Shown: in pieces, positions 15,677 to 22,231 of the stretch
Layout of the letters: every line of letters starts with the position of its first letter
Numbering within the stretch: position 1 is the stretch's first letter
Assembly (NCBI GenBank): GCA_023253795.1
Contig: JALRFG010000004.1
Coordinates: 13,354-35,605 of the forward strand
Reading direction: 5' to 3'
DNA: 22,252 bases
DNA from: Methylocystis sp.
Lineage (GTDB): Bacteria > Pseudomonadota > Alphaproteobacteria > Rhizobiales > Beijerinckiaceae
The notes under the pieces: model-generated
The model's database searches: none
Seen by the model: only the letters and a program-made list of their open reading frames with translations
What the model was told of the DNA's origin: nothing
Position numbers and translations under genes: made by a program

Positions 15677-17204
15677 TTTGATCAGAGGAATCGATGCCGA
15701 GCACCTGTCCGAAATCCAGAATCAGACTGCGACAGGGGTCTGTGTTTTTCGCCAGCGATTCCTTGATGTGTTGCAGCAGGAAATGCGCGGTGCCGAAAAA
15801 GATAAAACCGTGCAGCCACAGGATCTGGATGCCATGGCCATGTTTGACGAGCGTGTCGGCGTCATAGTTGGGCCGATCGACGCGACTGGCGAAATTGCTG
15901 CGGTTCATGCCGTGCTTGATCAGGCGAACACGGCTGGTGTTGACGGCGAAGGTGATGCAGGCGGCGATAATGCCGACGCCGACGCCGGCGACGAAATCGA
16001 AACAGACGATGGTCAGAAAAATCGCCAGCAACTGTAGGTAATCGGCAGGTTGCATCTTGCGCCAGCCGCGCAGCAACCATTCATCAAGCATCGTGCCGCC
16101 GAGTTGCAGCAAAATGGCGCCGAGCACCGGCAAAGGCACGTAACCCAGCGCCGCCGGCCCCAGCACAAGCGGAAAGAGACAGAGCGCGCCCACCATCATG
16201 CCGCTGCCGCGCGCGCGCGCGCCCATTCGGTAACTGAAGAAAGTGCGGCTGACGGAAAGCGTGCCGACATTGCCGCCGGCGACGCCGGAAACAAGATTGG
16301 CGAGACCGTTGAGTTTTAATTCATGGTCGAGGTCGATGTCGTTTTTCGTCTCGACTTCGAGCGCCATAATGCTCAGCAGCAGAGTGGCGACGATGACGGT
16401 GATCAACGCCACATACTGTCCGGAAAACCGGAAAATCGTATAGGGTTCGATCAGACTGCGGCGATCGATCAGCCAGGGCAGCGGCATGTCGAGCGATGTC
16501 GGCGGAATATTCAGCAGCCAGCCGGATGCGCGCGCCACATCCGGCGGCAGGCCTGCGAAGAACACGCCGGCGACGGTCGCGATGATGCAGGTCACCAGAA
16601 TGGCGGGAAAGGCGAGCGGATATCGCGCGCGTTGCGCGCCATGCAGCATCAGGGCGATCAGGACGCCGACGACCAGTTTTTCCATATGGCGTCCGCTGGC
16701 GATGTCGCTCAGCAACTGAAACGAGAGCGGCTCCTGCGCGAATATCCGGATTGCGCCGCTGAACAGAAACCATCCCGAGGCGGCCATAAAGCCGCCAATC
16801 ACGGGGTAGGGCATAAAACGTATCCAGCGCCCCAGCTTCAGCGCGCCGAACAAATAGGAGGTGAGGCCGACGATCAGCGAACCGGCGACAAGCGCCATCA
16901 CCACGGTGGGGCCGATTTGATCGGCGCGTCCTTGTCGGGTGAGATCGGCGGCGACCGCTGCGGCCAGCGAAGCCAGCACCGCGACAGCTTTTGAGTCGGG
17001 CGCGGCGATGGTGAAGGGCAGGCCGCTGCCGGCGGCGAAGACAATGGCGGTGAGTCCGGCGCCGATCAGCGCGAAACCTGCGCCAATCGACAGATTCTCC
17101 GCCAGAGGGCCGGAGAAAATCAGCACCGAATAACTCAGCGAGGTCGCGATGATCATGATCGGGGTGATCAACCCCGAGGCGATATCCTTGATCGTCATGC
17201 GCAC
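15546..17204 (-). CDS. 5' fragment of SulP-family anion transporter, frameshifted in STAS
   Basis: SulP proteins carry sulfate, bicarbonate or dicarboxylates across the inner membrane. The N-terminal 410 or so residues have the full SulP transmembrane region (for example TIAAPDSKAVAVLASLAAA, MPYPVIGGFMAASGWFLFSG, GNVGTLSVSRTFFSYRMGAR). A STAS domain begins near residue 455 (GIQILWLHGFIFFGTAHFL). The STAS core reads LILDFGQVLGIDSS, ending at residue 507. The remaining 45 residues in this frame (DQIAASDG and onward, Arg/Pro/Ala-rich) are nonsense from a frame change, because the STAS sequence resumes in another frame. The start may be GTG at 17204 or ATG at 17198. The membrane part could still be made, with an abnormal tail. 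Confidence 0.82.
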   Translation of the reverse strand: MRMTIKDIASGLITPIMIIATSLSYSVLIFSGPLAENLSIGAGFALIGAGLTAIVFAAGSGLPFTIAAPDSKAVAVLASLAAAVAADLTRQGRADQIGPTVVMALVAGSLIVGLTSYLFGALKLGRWIRFMPYPVIGGFMAASGWFLFSGAIRIFAQEPLSFQLLSDIASGRHMEKLVVGVLIALMLHGAQRARYPLAFPAILVTCIIATVAGVFFAGLPPDVARASGWLLNIPPTSLDMPLPWLIDRRSLIEPYTIFRFSGQYVALITVIVATLLLSIMALEVETKNDIDLDHELKLNGLANLVSGVAGGNVGTLSVSRTFFSYRMGARARGSGMMVGALCLFPLVLGPAALGYVPLPVLGAILLQLGGTMLDEWLLRGWRKMQPADYLQLLAIFLTIVCFDFVAGVGVGIIAACITFAVNTSRVRLIKHGMNRSNFASRVDRPNYDADTLVKHGHGIQILWLHGFIFFGTAHFLLQHIKESLAKNTDPCRSLILDFGQVLGIDSSDQIAASDGTGAVQARLLQPSARRRALAAQRRPARRRRRSLLPDFP

Positions 17205-17340
17205 GGCGCACCTGCTGTCCTGCCGAATCCGGGCGCGACCATACTCTATTCCGGGGGGCGCTGTCCCCCGTTCATGCGCAAGCTTTCGGGATCATGCCGC
17301 GTCTTGAGCGGCATGGGTCTCCGGCGGGTGTCCGGCGTTC

Positions 17341-17883
17341 TTAGAACAGAGAGAACTCTTCAACCGGCGATTGCGCCGCGCGTCGTTCCCGTCGTGACGC
17401 ACGGCTCTCTTGCTGCGTGTCTTCGCTGGCCCAGTCGCCGCTCCAGGCTTGTGCGGGCGCCTCGCCAGTGATCGAAATGCTGGCGCCTTCCGCCTCCACC
17501 ATTTCATAGAGTTTCTGGGCGTTAGCGGGCGACAGGCGCACGCAGCCATGCGAGGCCGGGCGGCCGAGGGAGCCGGTGGCGTAGCTGCCATGGATGGCGT
17601 AACCGCCATAAAAGAAGATCGAGTAAGGCATGGGGGCGTTATCGTATTTCTGCGAATAATGCATCCGCTCCATGCCGGTCGGCTCGAACTCGCCGGGCGG
17701 CGTGACATAGCCATCGCGCGCCGTCGACACCGGCCAGTTCCAGGAGCCGGATGACGAATCGACATGCATGCGCTGTGTCGCGAGGTCGATGTGGATGCGA
17801 ACGGTCGCCTGCGCGGGCGCGGTCGCCGCCGTTAAGGCGAGGCAGGCGGTCAGGGCGGCGGATAAAAGGTTAAGGCGCGGCAT
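17341..17883 (-). CDS. L,D-transpeptidase, YkuD family (third of three)
   Basis: The ATG at 17883 has GGAG six bases upstream; the ATG at 17895 has none, so the shorter form (180 residues) is preferred. A signal peptide ends near AQA-TV (residue 27). The YkuD domain has H98 (AIHGSYATG) and catalytic C114 in the canonical SHGCVRL. A C-terminal tail (about 142-180) rich in Glu, Ser and Arg is unusual and probably disordered. The protein is not closely similar to the two paralogues near xoxF and looks like the ErfK-like type common in rhizobia. It is divergent from the stressosome operon, with 183 bases between the start codons. An eight-base hairpin CATGCCGC/GCGGCATG (17293-17315) lies downstream, without a T-run. 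Confidence 0.92.
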   Translation of the reverse strand: MPRLNLLSAALTACLALTAATAPAQATVRIHIDLATQRMHVDSSSGSWNWPVSTARDGYVTPPGEFEPTGMERMHYSQKYDNAPMPYSIFFYGGYAIHGSYATGSLGRPASHGCVRLSPANAQKLYEMVEAEGASISITGEAPAQAWSGDWASEDTQQESRASRRERRAAQSPVEEFSLF

Positions 17884-17987
17884 CGGGCGCTCCATCGATT
17901 TGAGCAGGATCTTGCCTGTCGATTAGTCCCTCAGGCGCCGGCGCGGCAAATCTTTCCTGTCGTTAAGGTATATGGAAGGATAGCAAA

Positions 17988-18015
17988 TTGCCTTCATAGT
18001 TTTTTGAAATATAGT
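17988..18015 (+). promoter_or_regulatory. Candidate sigma-70 promoter of the stressosome operon
   Basis: TTGCCT (17988-17993) and TATAGT (18010-18015) are separated by 16 bases, in an AT-rich patch 52 bases before the rsbR start. This is the best -35/-10 pair I found in the window. I saw no GGAAC-N16-17-CGTT element of the alphaproteobacterial EcfG type here. Confidence 0.4.
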
Positions 18016-18066
18016 GAAAATTAGCGCGGCGGCACGGTTGATCATCGCGCGGGAAAGCGATCTGGC

Positions 18067-18951
18067 ATGAATTACGAAGAATTTAAGCGGCTCTATGAAG
18101 TCAGCGAAGCTGATTATGAAAATGTGCGCAAGATCGGCGTCAAGCTCGCGCCCGCGATCAATGATTTTGTCGAACGTCTTTACGCCTATATGCGCGAGGC
18201 GCTCGGATATGAATTCGAGATCCATTTTCCCGATGAAGCGTCGCTGGCGCGCGCCCAGAGCCTGTCTCGTCGCGCCTGGCTGGAGTTCCTCGAGGCGAAA
18301 TGGGACGAGACCTATATCAAAAGCCGCATACGCATTGGTGAAGTTCATGCGCAGCTGCAGATTCAGCCGCGTCATTATCTGTCTTCGATGAACAAGGCGC
18401 TCGATCTGTGGAGCCAGCTGGCCTACACGCTTGCGCCCAATCAGAAAGATTTGCCGAAGCTAATCGAGTCCTTCTGGCGCGTCGGCCAGATGGAAGGCGC
18501 GCTGGTGGTGGATATTTATTCCCAGCGCACCGGCGAGATCATCGCGCAGCAAAGCCGCGCCCTGACGGATATGAGCACGCCCATTACAGCGATCTGGGAC
18601 GGCATATTGATGCTGCCGGTCGTTGGCATCGTCGACAGCCGTCGCGCGCAGGACATCATGCAGCGCATGCTGGAGCAGATCGCCGAAAAACGGGCGATTG
18701 TGTTCATTCTGGATATTTCCGGCGTCGCCGTCGTTGACACCGCCGTCGCCAATCACCTGATCCGCATGACCAAAGCGGCGCGTCTGATGGGCAGCTACAC
18801 CATCGTCTCCGGTCTGTCGCCCTCTGTCGCGCAGACGATTGTCGAACTCGGCATTGAAGTTGGCGACATGAAGACGACCGGCAATTTGCAGGATGCTTTG
18901 CGGATCGCTTTCGATCGCGCCGGCGTGGAGCAGACGATTGGCGCAAAGTGA
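18067..18951 (+). CDS. rsbR: RsbR-type stressosome sensor with globin-coupled N-terminal domain and STAS
   Basis: RsbR proteins form, with RsbS, the 1.8-MDa cytoplasmic stressosome that traps RsbT. The 294-residue protein has an all-helical N-terminal sensor (about 1-155) with the globin-sensor pattern IGEVHAQLQIQPRHYL; H94 is the likely proximal heme ligand, so O2, NO, CO or redox sensing is expected. A linker helix (about 156-172) leads to a STAS domain (about 172-285). The STAS keeps threonines at the two places phosphorylated by RsbT in Bacillus RsbRA: T225 (VVDTAV) and T257 (AQTIVELGI). The ribosome-binding site is modest (GGGAAAG about 11 bases upstream). It is the first gene of a five-gene operon and overlaps the next gene by 14 bases. 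Confidence 0.9.
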   Translation: MNYEEFKRLYEVSEADYENVRKIGVKLAPAINDFVERLYAYMREALGYEFEIHFPDEASLARAQSLSRRAWLEFLEAKWDETYIKSRIRIGEVHAQLQIQPRHYLSSMNKALDLWSQLAYTLAPNQKDLPKLIESFWRVGQMEGALVVDIYSQRTGEIIAQQSRALTDMSTPITAIWDGILMLPVVGIVDSRRAQDIMQRMLEQIAEKRAIVFILDISGVAVVDTAVANHLIRMTKAARLMGSYTIVSGLSPSVAQTIVELGIEVGDMKTTGNLQDALRIAFDRAGVEQTIGAK

Positions 18952-19294
18952 GGCGCGCGTCATTCTGCAAAGGGTTGAGGGCGTCCTGATTGTGCCGCTC
19001 CCCGACCCAATGCATGACGCCTTTCTCGACGATCTGCGCATATCTGTTCTGGAATATATGCGTCATCACCGGATCGCCGGGCTGATCCTTGATCTCTCCG
19101 GCGTTGAAGTGCTGGACGAGCATGATTTCGAGCGCATCCGCCGGGTCGCCGACGGCGTCACATTGATGGGCGCGCCGGTTGTTCTCGCCGGCATGAAGCC
19201 TGGCGTCGCCGCTGGGCTGGTGATGCTCGACATCAGCGACGCCTGGGTGATCCCATCTCTCTCGGTGGAATCGGCGATGGAGCGTTTGCGATGA
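18938..19294 (+). CDS. rsbS: RsbS-type stressosome scaffold, STAS domain
   Basis: This is a single-domain STAS protein of 118 residues. I chose the TTG at 18938 because GTGGAG lies seven bases upstream and it gives the usual RsbS length; the ATG at 18893 would add 15 residues encoded inside rsbR. Conserved RsbS features are an N-terminal beta strand (RVEGVLIVPLPD), the core GLILDLSGVEVLDEHDFERI (48-67), and LMGAPVVLAGMKPGVAAGLV (77-95). In Bacillus RsbS the residue after this second conserved Asp is the phosphorylated serine (IDSF). Here it is E61 (LDEHD), a natural phosphomimetic or a subfamily trait. It overlaps the rsbR stop by 14 bases and shares ATGA with rsbT. Confidence 0.85.
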   Translation: MAQSEARVILQRVEGVLIVPLPDPMHDAFLDDLRISVLEYMRHHRIAGLILDLSGVEVLDEHDFERIRRVADGVTLMGAPVVLAGMKPGVAAGLVMLDISDAWVIPSLSVESAMERLR

Positions 19295-19692
19295 CCCAGC
19301 GATGGCGACGGCTGCGCATCCTGTCGCAAGGCGATGTCGCGCTGGCGATCCTTGAAATTCGCGAGATGGCGAAGCGGGTCAATATGTCATCGGGCGCCAC
19401 CGCTGCGCTGGCGACAGCGGTGAGCGAACTCGTCACAAATGTCACCAAATACGCCGACAGAGGGCTGATCAGCATGCGGCCCGCGGTGCAGATTCGACGT
19501 CCCGGCATAGAGGTGATTGTCGAGGACCGGGGGCCGGGCATCCCCGATATCGAACTCGCCATGAAGGAGAATGTGTCGACAGGCGGCACGCTCGGCCTTG
19601 GCTTGCCGGGCACGCGTCGTCTGGTCGATGAGTTCGACATCGAAAGTCAGCCGGGGCAGGGGACACGCGTCAGGATCATCAAGTGGAGCTAG
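19291..19692 (+). CDS. rsbT: RsbT-type serine/threonine kinase (GHKL fold)
   Basis: This small cytoplasmic kinase is held by the stressosome, phosphorylates RsbR (and normally RsbS), then leaves to activate a downstream partner. The 133 residues contain all Bergerat-fold ATP boxes: N box ELVTNVTKYA (46-55, N50 for Mg), G1 DRGPGIPD (79-86, D79 for adenine), G2 GLGLPGTRRL (102-111) and GTRVRI (124-129). The length equals that of B. subtilis RsbT. The GLGL-PGTRRL form is characteristic of RsbT rather than the sporulation or RsbW anti-sigma factors. Its start overlaps the rsbS stop (ATGA), so translation is probably coupled. Confidence 0.92.
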   Translation: MTQRWRRLRILSQGDVALAILEIREMAKRVNMSSGATAALATAVSELVTNVTKYADRGLISMRPAVQIRRPGIEVIVEDRGPGIPDIELAMKENVSTGGTLGLGLPGTRRLVDEFDIESQPGQGTRVRIIKWS

Positions 19693-19700
19693 GCAATGAT

Positions 19701-20255
19701 ATGGACTGGGCGGTCCATGTTCGCGCCTATCCCGGCGCGCCGCGTGGCGGCGACGCCGGCATCGTTATTCCCGCTGGCGACGATGGCGCGCTGGCGGTGC
19801 TGATCGACGCCGCCGGTCATGGTCTCGCGGCCTATGTTGTCGCGCAGAAGGCGCGTGAAACGGTTTATGCGCATCCTGACGCAGAGCCAGATGAATTATT
19901 GCAGCGTCTCGACGAACGCCTGCGCGGCACCACGGGCGCCGCCGTGTCGATCGGACGCCTGCGGGGACGGGAATTATCCTTCGCCGGCGTCGGCAATGTT
20001 CAGGCGAGCGTTTCGCTGCGTCCTCTGCTTGTGCGGGTCGGCATTGTCGGCGTCAGAATGCGGCAGCCGAAAATCGTACGTGTGGCGCTTGAGGAAAAAG
20101 CCTGGTTCATCATGCATACTGATGGCGTATCTTCGCCGGATGCGCTTCCCGGCGGTTCGGCGAAAACAGTCGCAGCGGCGCTGGTCGAAAAGTTCGGCTC
20201 CATGTCGGATGACGCCGCGGTGCTGGCGTTGCGATGGCGCAGGAGCGCAATATGA
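19701..20255 (+). CDS. rsbX: RsbX-type PP2C/SpoIIE-like phosphatase
   Basis: RsbX removes phosphate from RsbR/RsbS and resets the stressosome. I prefer the ATG at 19701 (AGG seven bases upstream) over a GTG at 19683 inside rsbT. The 184-residue product has the PP2C metal motifs: RGGD (15-18), DAAGHG (36-41), the GVGN turn (96-99), HTDGVSS (139-145) and SDDAAVLALRW (169-179), giving D18, D36, D141 and D170 or D171 as metal ligands. The size matches RsbX and is far below multi-domain RsbU-type phosphatases, and there is no RsbT-binding N-terminal helix bundle. It starts eight bases after the rsbT stop and shares ATGA with the cyclase gene. Confidence 0.88.
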   Translation: MDWAVHVRAYPGAPRGGDAGIVIPAGDDGALAVLIDAAGHGLAAYVVAQKARETVYAHPDAEPDELLQRLDERLRGTTGAAVSIGRLRGRELSFAGVGNVQASVSLRPLLVRVGIVGVRMRQPKIVRVALEEKAWFIMHTDGVSSPDALPGGSAKTVAAALVEKFGSMSDDAAVLALRWRRSAI

Positions 20256-21259
20256 TCGAACTGGGCCTGTTGCGTATTGCGACCAACGACGGCGTTCCCT
20301 TTGCGCGGGAAAAGCTTCGCACCTGTCTGGTCGCGGCGGGATTGAAGCGCGTGGTCGCTGGCCAGATCATGTCGATCCTGTCGCAGGATCTGCGAAGACA
20401 GACCCCGGTTGAGCTGCGCATCTTTCTGGACAACGACGGTCACGATATTTGCATTCAGTCGCCGATCCTGAATCAGAAATATAATCGCATCCGCCTGCCG
20501 AAACCGCTCACGGAAGATGATCTGCCGGCGATCAAGCGCATTCTTGCTTTTCTAACGCGCGATGAATTGCTGCATGATCTCGAAAATCAGGTCGAGGAGC
20601 GAACGGCGGAGCTCAAGAAAGAGCGCGAGCGTTCGGAAAAGCTATTGCAAAACATGCTGCCCGAAGCCATCGCCACACGCATGAAGGATGGCGAGACAAT
20701 CGCCGATCATCATGAGGCGACAGTAGTCTTCGTCGATATCGCCGGCTTCACGGCCTTTGCGCGGGATCGCAGCGCCAGCGTTGTCGTGTCGATGCTCGAT
20801 AGTATTTTTCGCGAGTTCGACGCCATTACGCGACGTCATGGGCTTGAGAAGATCAAAACCATTGGCGACGGTTATCTGGCGGCGGCCGGATTGCCCGAAC
20901 ATCAGATCGACCATGTCGATCGCGCGGTGATGATGGGGCTCGATATTGTCGGCGTGATCCCGAGGTTGCGGGAAGATTTGGGGCTTTCCATTGATGTGCG
21001 CGTCGGGATTCACACTGGCCCCGTGCTCGCCGGCGTTATCGGCGTGCACAAGCCTTTCTATGATATCTGGGGAGATACGGTGAACGTCGCGTCACGTCTG
21101 GAAAAAAATGGCGCGCTCGGGCGCGTGCATATTTCCGATGATGTGCGGCAGGCGCTGGGCGGTCGTTTCCACTTTGAAGATCGCGGGCCGATCGAGCTGA
21201 AAAATCGTGGCAGCGTCAACACCTGGTTCGTCGACTGGTCATCCGCGCGCGCAGGATAA
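20252..21259 (+). CDS. Class III adenylate cyclase, probable output of the stressosome
   Basis: The ATG at 20252 is set by AGGAG six bases upstream and overlaps the rsbX stop (ATGA). It gives 335 residues, soluble. The cyclase domain (about 152-330) has both metal aspartates D162 (VDIAGFT) and D206 (TIGDGY), adenine-selecting K202 and D271 (FYDIWG), and transition-state N278 and R282 (NVASR). It should therefore be an active homodimeric enzyme making cAMP. A coiled-coil linker (about 104-135, ENQVEERTAELKKERERSEK) precedes it. Residues 1-100 look like a degenerate GHKL-type region resembling the start of RsbT, without ATP boxes. In Moorella the equivalent last gene is a diguanylate cyclase, which supports the role as second-messenger output under RsbT control. 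No sigma-factor gene is present. Confidence 0.9.
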   Translation: MIELGLLRIATNDGVPFAREKLRTCLVAAGLKRVVAGQIMSILSQDLRRQTPVELRIFLDNDGHDICIQSPILNQKYNRIRLPKPLTEDDLPAIKRILAFLTRDELLHDLENQVEERTAELKKERERSEKLLQNMLPEAIATRMKDGETIADHHEATVVFVDIAGFTAFARDRSASVVVSMLDSIFREFDAITRRHGLEKIKTIGDGYLAAAGLPEHQIDHVDRAVMMGLDIVGVIPRLREDLGLSIDVRVGIHTGPVLAGVIGVHKPFYDIWGDTVNVASRLEKNGALGRVHISDDVRQALGGRFHFEDRGPIELKNRGSVNTWFVDWSSARAG

Positions 21260-21652
21260 TCAGGCGAACCAGCGATCGCCCTCCGCGCCGATTCCGTCCC
21301 ATTGCCGATCGGTGACGCTGAGCCGCTGCGGCTCGTTTTCCGCATCGCGGCCGGCCACTTCCAGTAGAATATTGCGCATCAGGCGTGTGCCGCCGAAGGC
21401 GAAGAGCGCCTCGCCGACTCCGCGCAGCGTATAGAGCAGAGATCCTTCGAACGGATCGACGGCGATCTGACTGAAAAGCGCAGCGCGCCTTTCTTCTTCC
21501 GATGACGGGACGGCGACAAGACGCAGGCGGTCCGCTTTTCCGGGACGCGAGAGCCGATATTCGACGAGCTCGGTCAGAATGGCGTCGAGCGCGGCGGCCA
21601 GTTCATCGATTGCTGCGTCGTCTGTCGCCGATTTGGTCATAGGCGCTCGCAT
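21260..21652 (-). CDS. Hypothetical soluble protein (about 126-130 aa)
   Basis: I do not recognise a family. The protein has an acidic amphipathic N-terminal helix (DDAAIDELAAALDAILTELV), a middle SSEEERRAALFSQIAVDPFEGSL segment, and a glycine-containing stretch (LRGVGEALFAFGGTRLMRN) before a short acidic tail ending DRWFA. There are no signal peptide or membrane segments. The start may be ATG at 21652 or 21640; neither has a strong ribosome-binding site. Its stop codon directly abuts the stop of the cyclase gene with no bases between and no terminator, so the two transcripts probably overlap. It lies 63-75 bases after the glycine-rich gene on the same strand. Confidence 0.7.
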   Translation of the reverse strand: MRAPMTKSATDDAAIDELAAALDAILTELVEYRLSRPGKADRLRLVAVPSSEEERRAALFSQIAVDPFEGSLLYTLRGVGEALFAFGGTRLMRNILLEVAGRDAENEPQRLSVTDRQWDGIGAEGDRWFA

Positions 21653-21715
21653 TCGCGGATGAGAAGCCCGAAACCTTTCGGCTTCAGGCTCCCCGAAAGT
21701 ATAGACGACTCCGCC

Positions 21716-22231
21716 TTAGCAGGCGATGCGCACGCGGCGATAACCGATGAAATCGCCCCAGTCATCGTACAGCGCCTGGTTGGCGACGCATAGACGCGCT
21801 CGACGATAGGGGCGCGCATAGCCGTAATAGGGTTGGCCGTAGCCGCCATAGCCGTAGCCATAGGAATTCTGGGCCGCCATTGCGCCCAGCGCCATGCCGG
21901 CGAGCATGCCGCCGCCGCCATAGCCCCAGCCGCCATAGCCGCCACCCCAGCCTCCGCCCCAGCCGCCATAACCGCCGCCCCAGCCGCCATAGCCCCATCC
22001 GGGACGTCGCCAGCCGCCGTAACCCCAGCCGGGACGACCCCAGCCGCCTCGGCCCCAACCGCCTCGGCCATAGCCGCCACCCCATCCGGGGCGTCCCCAG
22101 CCGCCGCCACGTCCCCAACCGCCGCCGCCCCAGCCGCGCCCCCAGGCGGCGGCGGGCGTTGTTGACAGCAGAAGGCCGGAAAATGTCGCAGCGGCCAGTC
22201 CGGCGACAAGGAGTTTGCGTGCGGTGGTCAT
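21716..22231 (-). CDS. Gly/Trp/Tyr-rich secreted low-complexity protein (171 aa)
   Basis: The start ATG has GGAGG six bases upstream. The signal peptide (residues 1-29) ends at AAA-WG. The mature part is made of degenerate repeats of the GGWGRPGWG and GGYGGWG type (about 30-107). A hydrophobic GGMLAGMALGAMAAQ segment, then a Tyr/Gly stretch (YGYGYGGYGQPYYGYARPY), follows. A conserved-looking C-terminus with two cysteines closes it (LCVANQALYDDWGDFIGYRR, VRIAC). Similar proteins are widespread in rhizobia as uncharacterised surface or periplasmic proteins. A surface, adhesive or metal-binding role is speculation. The repeat DNA makes misassembly possible, but the frame is intact. Confidence 0.8.
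   Translation of the reverse strand: MTTARKLLVAGLAAATFSGLLLSTTPAAAWGRGWGGGGWGRGGGWGRPGWGGGYGRGGWGRGGWGRPGWGYGGWRRPGWGYGGWGGGYGGWGGGWGGGYGGWGYGGGGMLAGMALGAMAAQNSYGYGYGGYGQPYYGYARPYRRARLCVANQALYDDWGDFIGYRRVRIAC
21900..22150. repeat. Low-complexity GC-rich coding repeat
   Basis: Imperfect short units such as CCGCCATAGCCGCCACCCCAG and CCCCAGCCGGGACG recur through this stretch and encode the Gly/Trp/Tyr repeats of the minus-strand secreted protein. Unit lengths vary and there are no unique spacers, so this is a protein repeat and not a CRISPR array. Confidence 0.7.

Larger units (their letters stand above)
15038..17204 (-). pseudogene. SulP-STAS-cNMP anion transporter gene interrupted by a frameshift
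   Basis: The two entries inside this span together give the known architecture SulP membrane domain, STAS, cyclic-nucleotide-binding domain, about 720 residues. The break lies at about 15683-15686. The first frame ends its recognisable STAS at IDSS, and the second picks up at LIKLRHLTEQ. Compared with the usual STAS pattern about four residues are missing between them, consistent with a deletion of roughly 14 bases rather than a single-base sequencing slip. Whether this is a recent inactivation or an assembly error cannot be told from one sequence. Confidence 0.7.

Noticed and set aside
21900..22150. CRISPR-like or tandem repeat array
   Set aside because: The units are short, irregular and in frame, and encode a glycine-rich protein; there are no unique spacers.
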